Source: Pseudobacteroides cellulosolvens ATCC 35603 = DSM 2933 | GTDB taxonomy: Bacteria; Bacillota; Clostridia; Acetivibrionales; DSM-2933 | Direction: 5' to 3' | Length of the DNA stretch: 64,000 nt | Assembly (NCBI RefSeq): GCF_001262605.1 | Contig: NZ_LGTC01000001.1 | Span: forward strand, 1,908,501 to 1,972,500 | In this document: piece by piece, positions 63,901 through 64,000 of the stretch | Layout: the number at the start of each line of letters is the position of its first letter | Position numbering within the stretch: position 1 is the first letter of the stretch | Made by a program: the position numbers and the translations under genes | Notes under the pieces: generated by a model | What the model was told of the DNA's origin: nothing | Seen by the model: only the letters and a program-made list of their open reading frames with translations | Database searches by the model: none

Positions 63901-64000
63901 ATAAATTGATCAATCTTGGCTGTCTGAGCACTATCCAATCCTAAAGTATTATTCATACCCGTACTTTGGGCATATGTACAACTGAATATAAACATGGTCA
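60939..64000 (-). CDS. Beta-lactamase-fold peptidase fused to a cyclic-peptide-type ABC exporter, start outside window
   Basis: At least 1018 residues; the frame stays open past 63995 to the window edge, and the visible MFIFSC... reads as the end of a signal peptide, so the true start is probably beyond 64000. Residues about 15-350 form a class C/S12 serine hydrolase: SNSK (S-x-x-K, residue 81), YAT at 175 where YxN is usual, HGG at 315. About 375-540 adds several membrane helices. About 545-790 is an ABC membrane domain, and about 810-1018 the ATPase (Walker A GGNGSGKST, signature LSTGQRKR, Walker B YLFDEW, H-loop ITHDD). The exporter part resembles SyrD/PvdE/YojI. Such fusions occur with prodrug-activating peptidases in NRPS clusters (ClbP/XcnG class), suggesting export and activation of the product. 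Confidence 0.87.
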   Translation of the reverse strand, partial: TMFIFSCTYAQSTGMNNTLGLDSAQTAKIDQFIEKHMKSGKIPGMAVVVVKGSKAVYKKGFGYADLKEKRPVTTGTLFELGSNSKAFTALGILKLINSGAIQLNDPIDKYIPFFKARYKGKEVSIRIGHLLHHTSGIPFKTIGDIPPGEGESALEDTVRKVTGLELDHNPGEKFLYATINYDILGLIIKNVSHKTYEDYIKESILKPLGLNNTFMFRDEASRFDMAKGYKYGYLGADEYIAPVYRGNTPAGYVISNIEDMSKWLMIQLGTNELMDFDKSLIEESHVPDRTVLPTELGSSYAAGWHVYQSGSGELSHGGTNPNFYSFTVFRPGDKLGVAVLANINSSYTAAVAQGIIDMLKGKKMTAATDDMLKSLDSVSFTVICVGLPLSAAILYLLITSLIQLIKGKRKLFRGEKKKLLGLFCSIPLIGGFGYCLYHLNDVLYWELPWNFITVWAPETFITAILILTLSVVLFYLYLVLIFLFPMPGEKTPFVLLVLSTCSGLGNALIIFIVNEAVNRNMGTDIKFESSLFLYFILGIVIYILGQKLVRTKLVNITNNLIYDKRMELIGKVLNTSYDKLETIEKGKILAGLNNDTETVSNFANVAINGLTSLITLACCFVYLGVMNIYAFLASVVVIILVTTLYYFFGKSADKLLGQARDIQNIFFKFINDLIGGFKELSIHRGKRAEFKQDMQESCDTYRCKRTRADLKFTDVFIIGELLFTIIIGVVAFVFPVLFTDITGSTLRNYIFVFLYMTGPVHGILSNIPSIIQMKISWKRIRQLADEMDFIESRQQPSGKENEVNEEIKIQLNDVEYRYISTNGETFTVGPFSYEFKSGDIVFITGGNGSGKSTLAKLISGLYSPHKGEILINGKKVEPQDLSKRFSAVFSDFYLFDKLYGVDYRSKHNEIQEYLKTLHIDDKLQIQEGVFSTTKLSTGQRKRMALLASYLEDRPVYLFDEWAADQDPEFRKMFYERLIPELKERGKCVIAITHDDRYFDTADEVIKMEMGRVVDVCCKL

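Larger units (their letters stand above)
25990..64000 (-). other. Hybrid NRPS/trans-AT PKS biosynthetic gene cluster, upstream end beyond the window
   Basis: At least 23 genes, all on one strand, mostly with gaps under 60 bp and several 4-25 bp overlaps (33333/33336, 34493/34496, 57351/57364, 32254/32276). It contains three synthetases, free A, C, R, AT and carrier proteins, supply enzymes for diaminopropionate and hydroxymalonyl-ACP, tailoring enzymes, a type II thioesterase and an exporter. The left border is set by the FkbH gene followed by an unrelated acetyltransferase and a hairpin. No regulator or obvious resistance gene is inside. Confidence 0.9.

Noticed and set aside
25990..64000. 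An epimerisation domain, an Asn-specific starter module or a fused terminal thioesterase in the cluster
   Set aside because: I looked for these because of the prodrug-type peptidase, but no E domain motif, starter C domain or fused TE is visible; they may lie beyond the right edge.

Overview
The window looks like the chromosome of a low-GC, anaerobic, cellulosome-type Clostridium (Acetivibrio/Ruminiclostridium/Pseudobacteroides-like). The evidence is the AT-rich composition, strong AGGAGG-type ribosome sites, frequent TTG/GTG starts, type I dockerins, a cohesin, S-layer-homology (SLH) repeats, Thr/Pro-rich linkers and a CotH protein. This assignment is inference from gene content. No rRNA, tRNA, CRISPR array or transposase was recognised.

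Layout. (1) 1-4.7 kb is a patchwork of small, partly decayed genes: the end of a TIM-barrel isomerase-like gene, an ATP-grasp remnant, a macro-domain protein, a Sel1-repeat protein, a small conserved protein, a MESH1-like HD hydrolase, an internally shortened ATP-grasp protein and a metallophosphoesterase. (2) 4.9-11.7 kb holds a secreted dockerin-bearing phosphatase, an XRE regulator/DUF2975 pair, an alpha/beta hydrolase behind an OmpR-type two-component system, and a methyltransferase. (3) 11.7-22.5 kb is a cell-surface region on the minus strand. It encodes an SLH-anchored lamin-tail/CotH protein, two copper-amine-oxidase-N (stalk) domain proteins, a protein carrying both a dockerin and a cohesin, a DedA protein, and two NAGPA-type phosphodiester glycosidase proteins (one dockerin-bearing, one membrane-tethered) flanking a GT2-GtrA glycosyltransferase. 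(4) 23.1-25.9 kb has a B12-binding/radical-SAM-like protein, a DUF1189 membrane protein and a GNAT acetyltransferase.

(5) From 25,990 to the right edge every gene is on the minus strand, tightly packed and often overlapping. This is a hybrid NRPS/trans-AT PKS biosynthetic gene cluster whose upstream end lies outside the window. In transcription order: beta-lactamase-fold peptidase fused to an ABC exporter; type II thioesterase; free acyltransferase; free condensation domain; U32-like protein 1; PIG-L deacetylase; U32-like protein 2; NRPS (half C-A-PCP-half C); GT4 glycosyltransferase; AT-less KS-KR-ACP-C; asparagine synthetase; NRPS with an A domain interrupted by a PP-loop ATPase domain (A*-PCP-C); SbnA/SbnB-like diaminopropionate enzymes; free adenylation enzyme; aminotransferase; second cysteine-synthase-like enzyme; carboxymuconolactone-decarboxylase-like protein; carrier protein; ProC-like reductase; thioester reductase; and an FkbK/J/I/H set for a hydroxymalonyl-ACP extender.

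Reading the line as a pathway (inference): A-PCP loads an amino acid. KS-KR-ACP adds a C2 unit, possibly hydroxymalonyl-derived. C and A*-PCP add a second residue that may be modified by the embedded ATPase. C, the free A enzyme and a carrier protein add a third, and the free reductase releases an aldehyde that the aminotransferase or ProC-like enzyme could convert to an amine. The combination of diaminopropionate, hydroxymalonyl-ACP, reductive release and a prodrug-type peptidase/exporter recalls zwittermicin, edeine and paenilamicin logic. The most unusual parts are the PP-loop domain inserted in the A domain and the two U32-family proteins, which in an anaerobe could carry out oxygen-independent hydroxylation.
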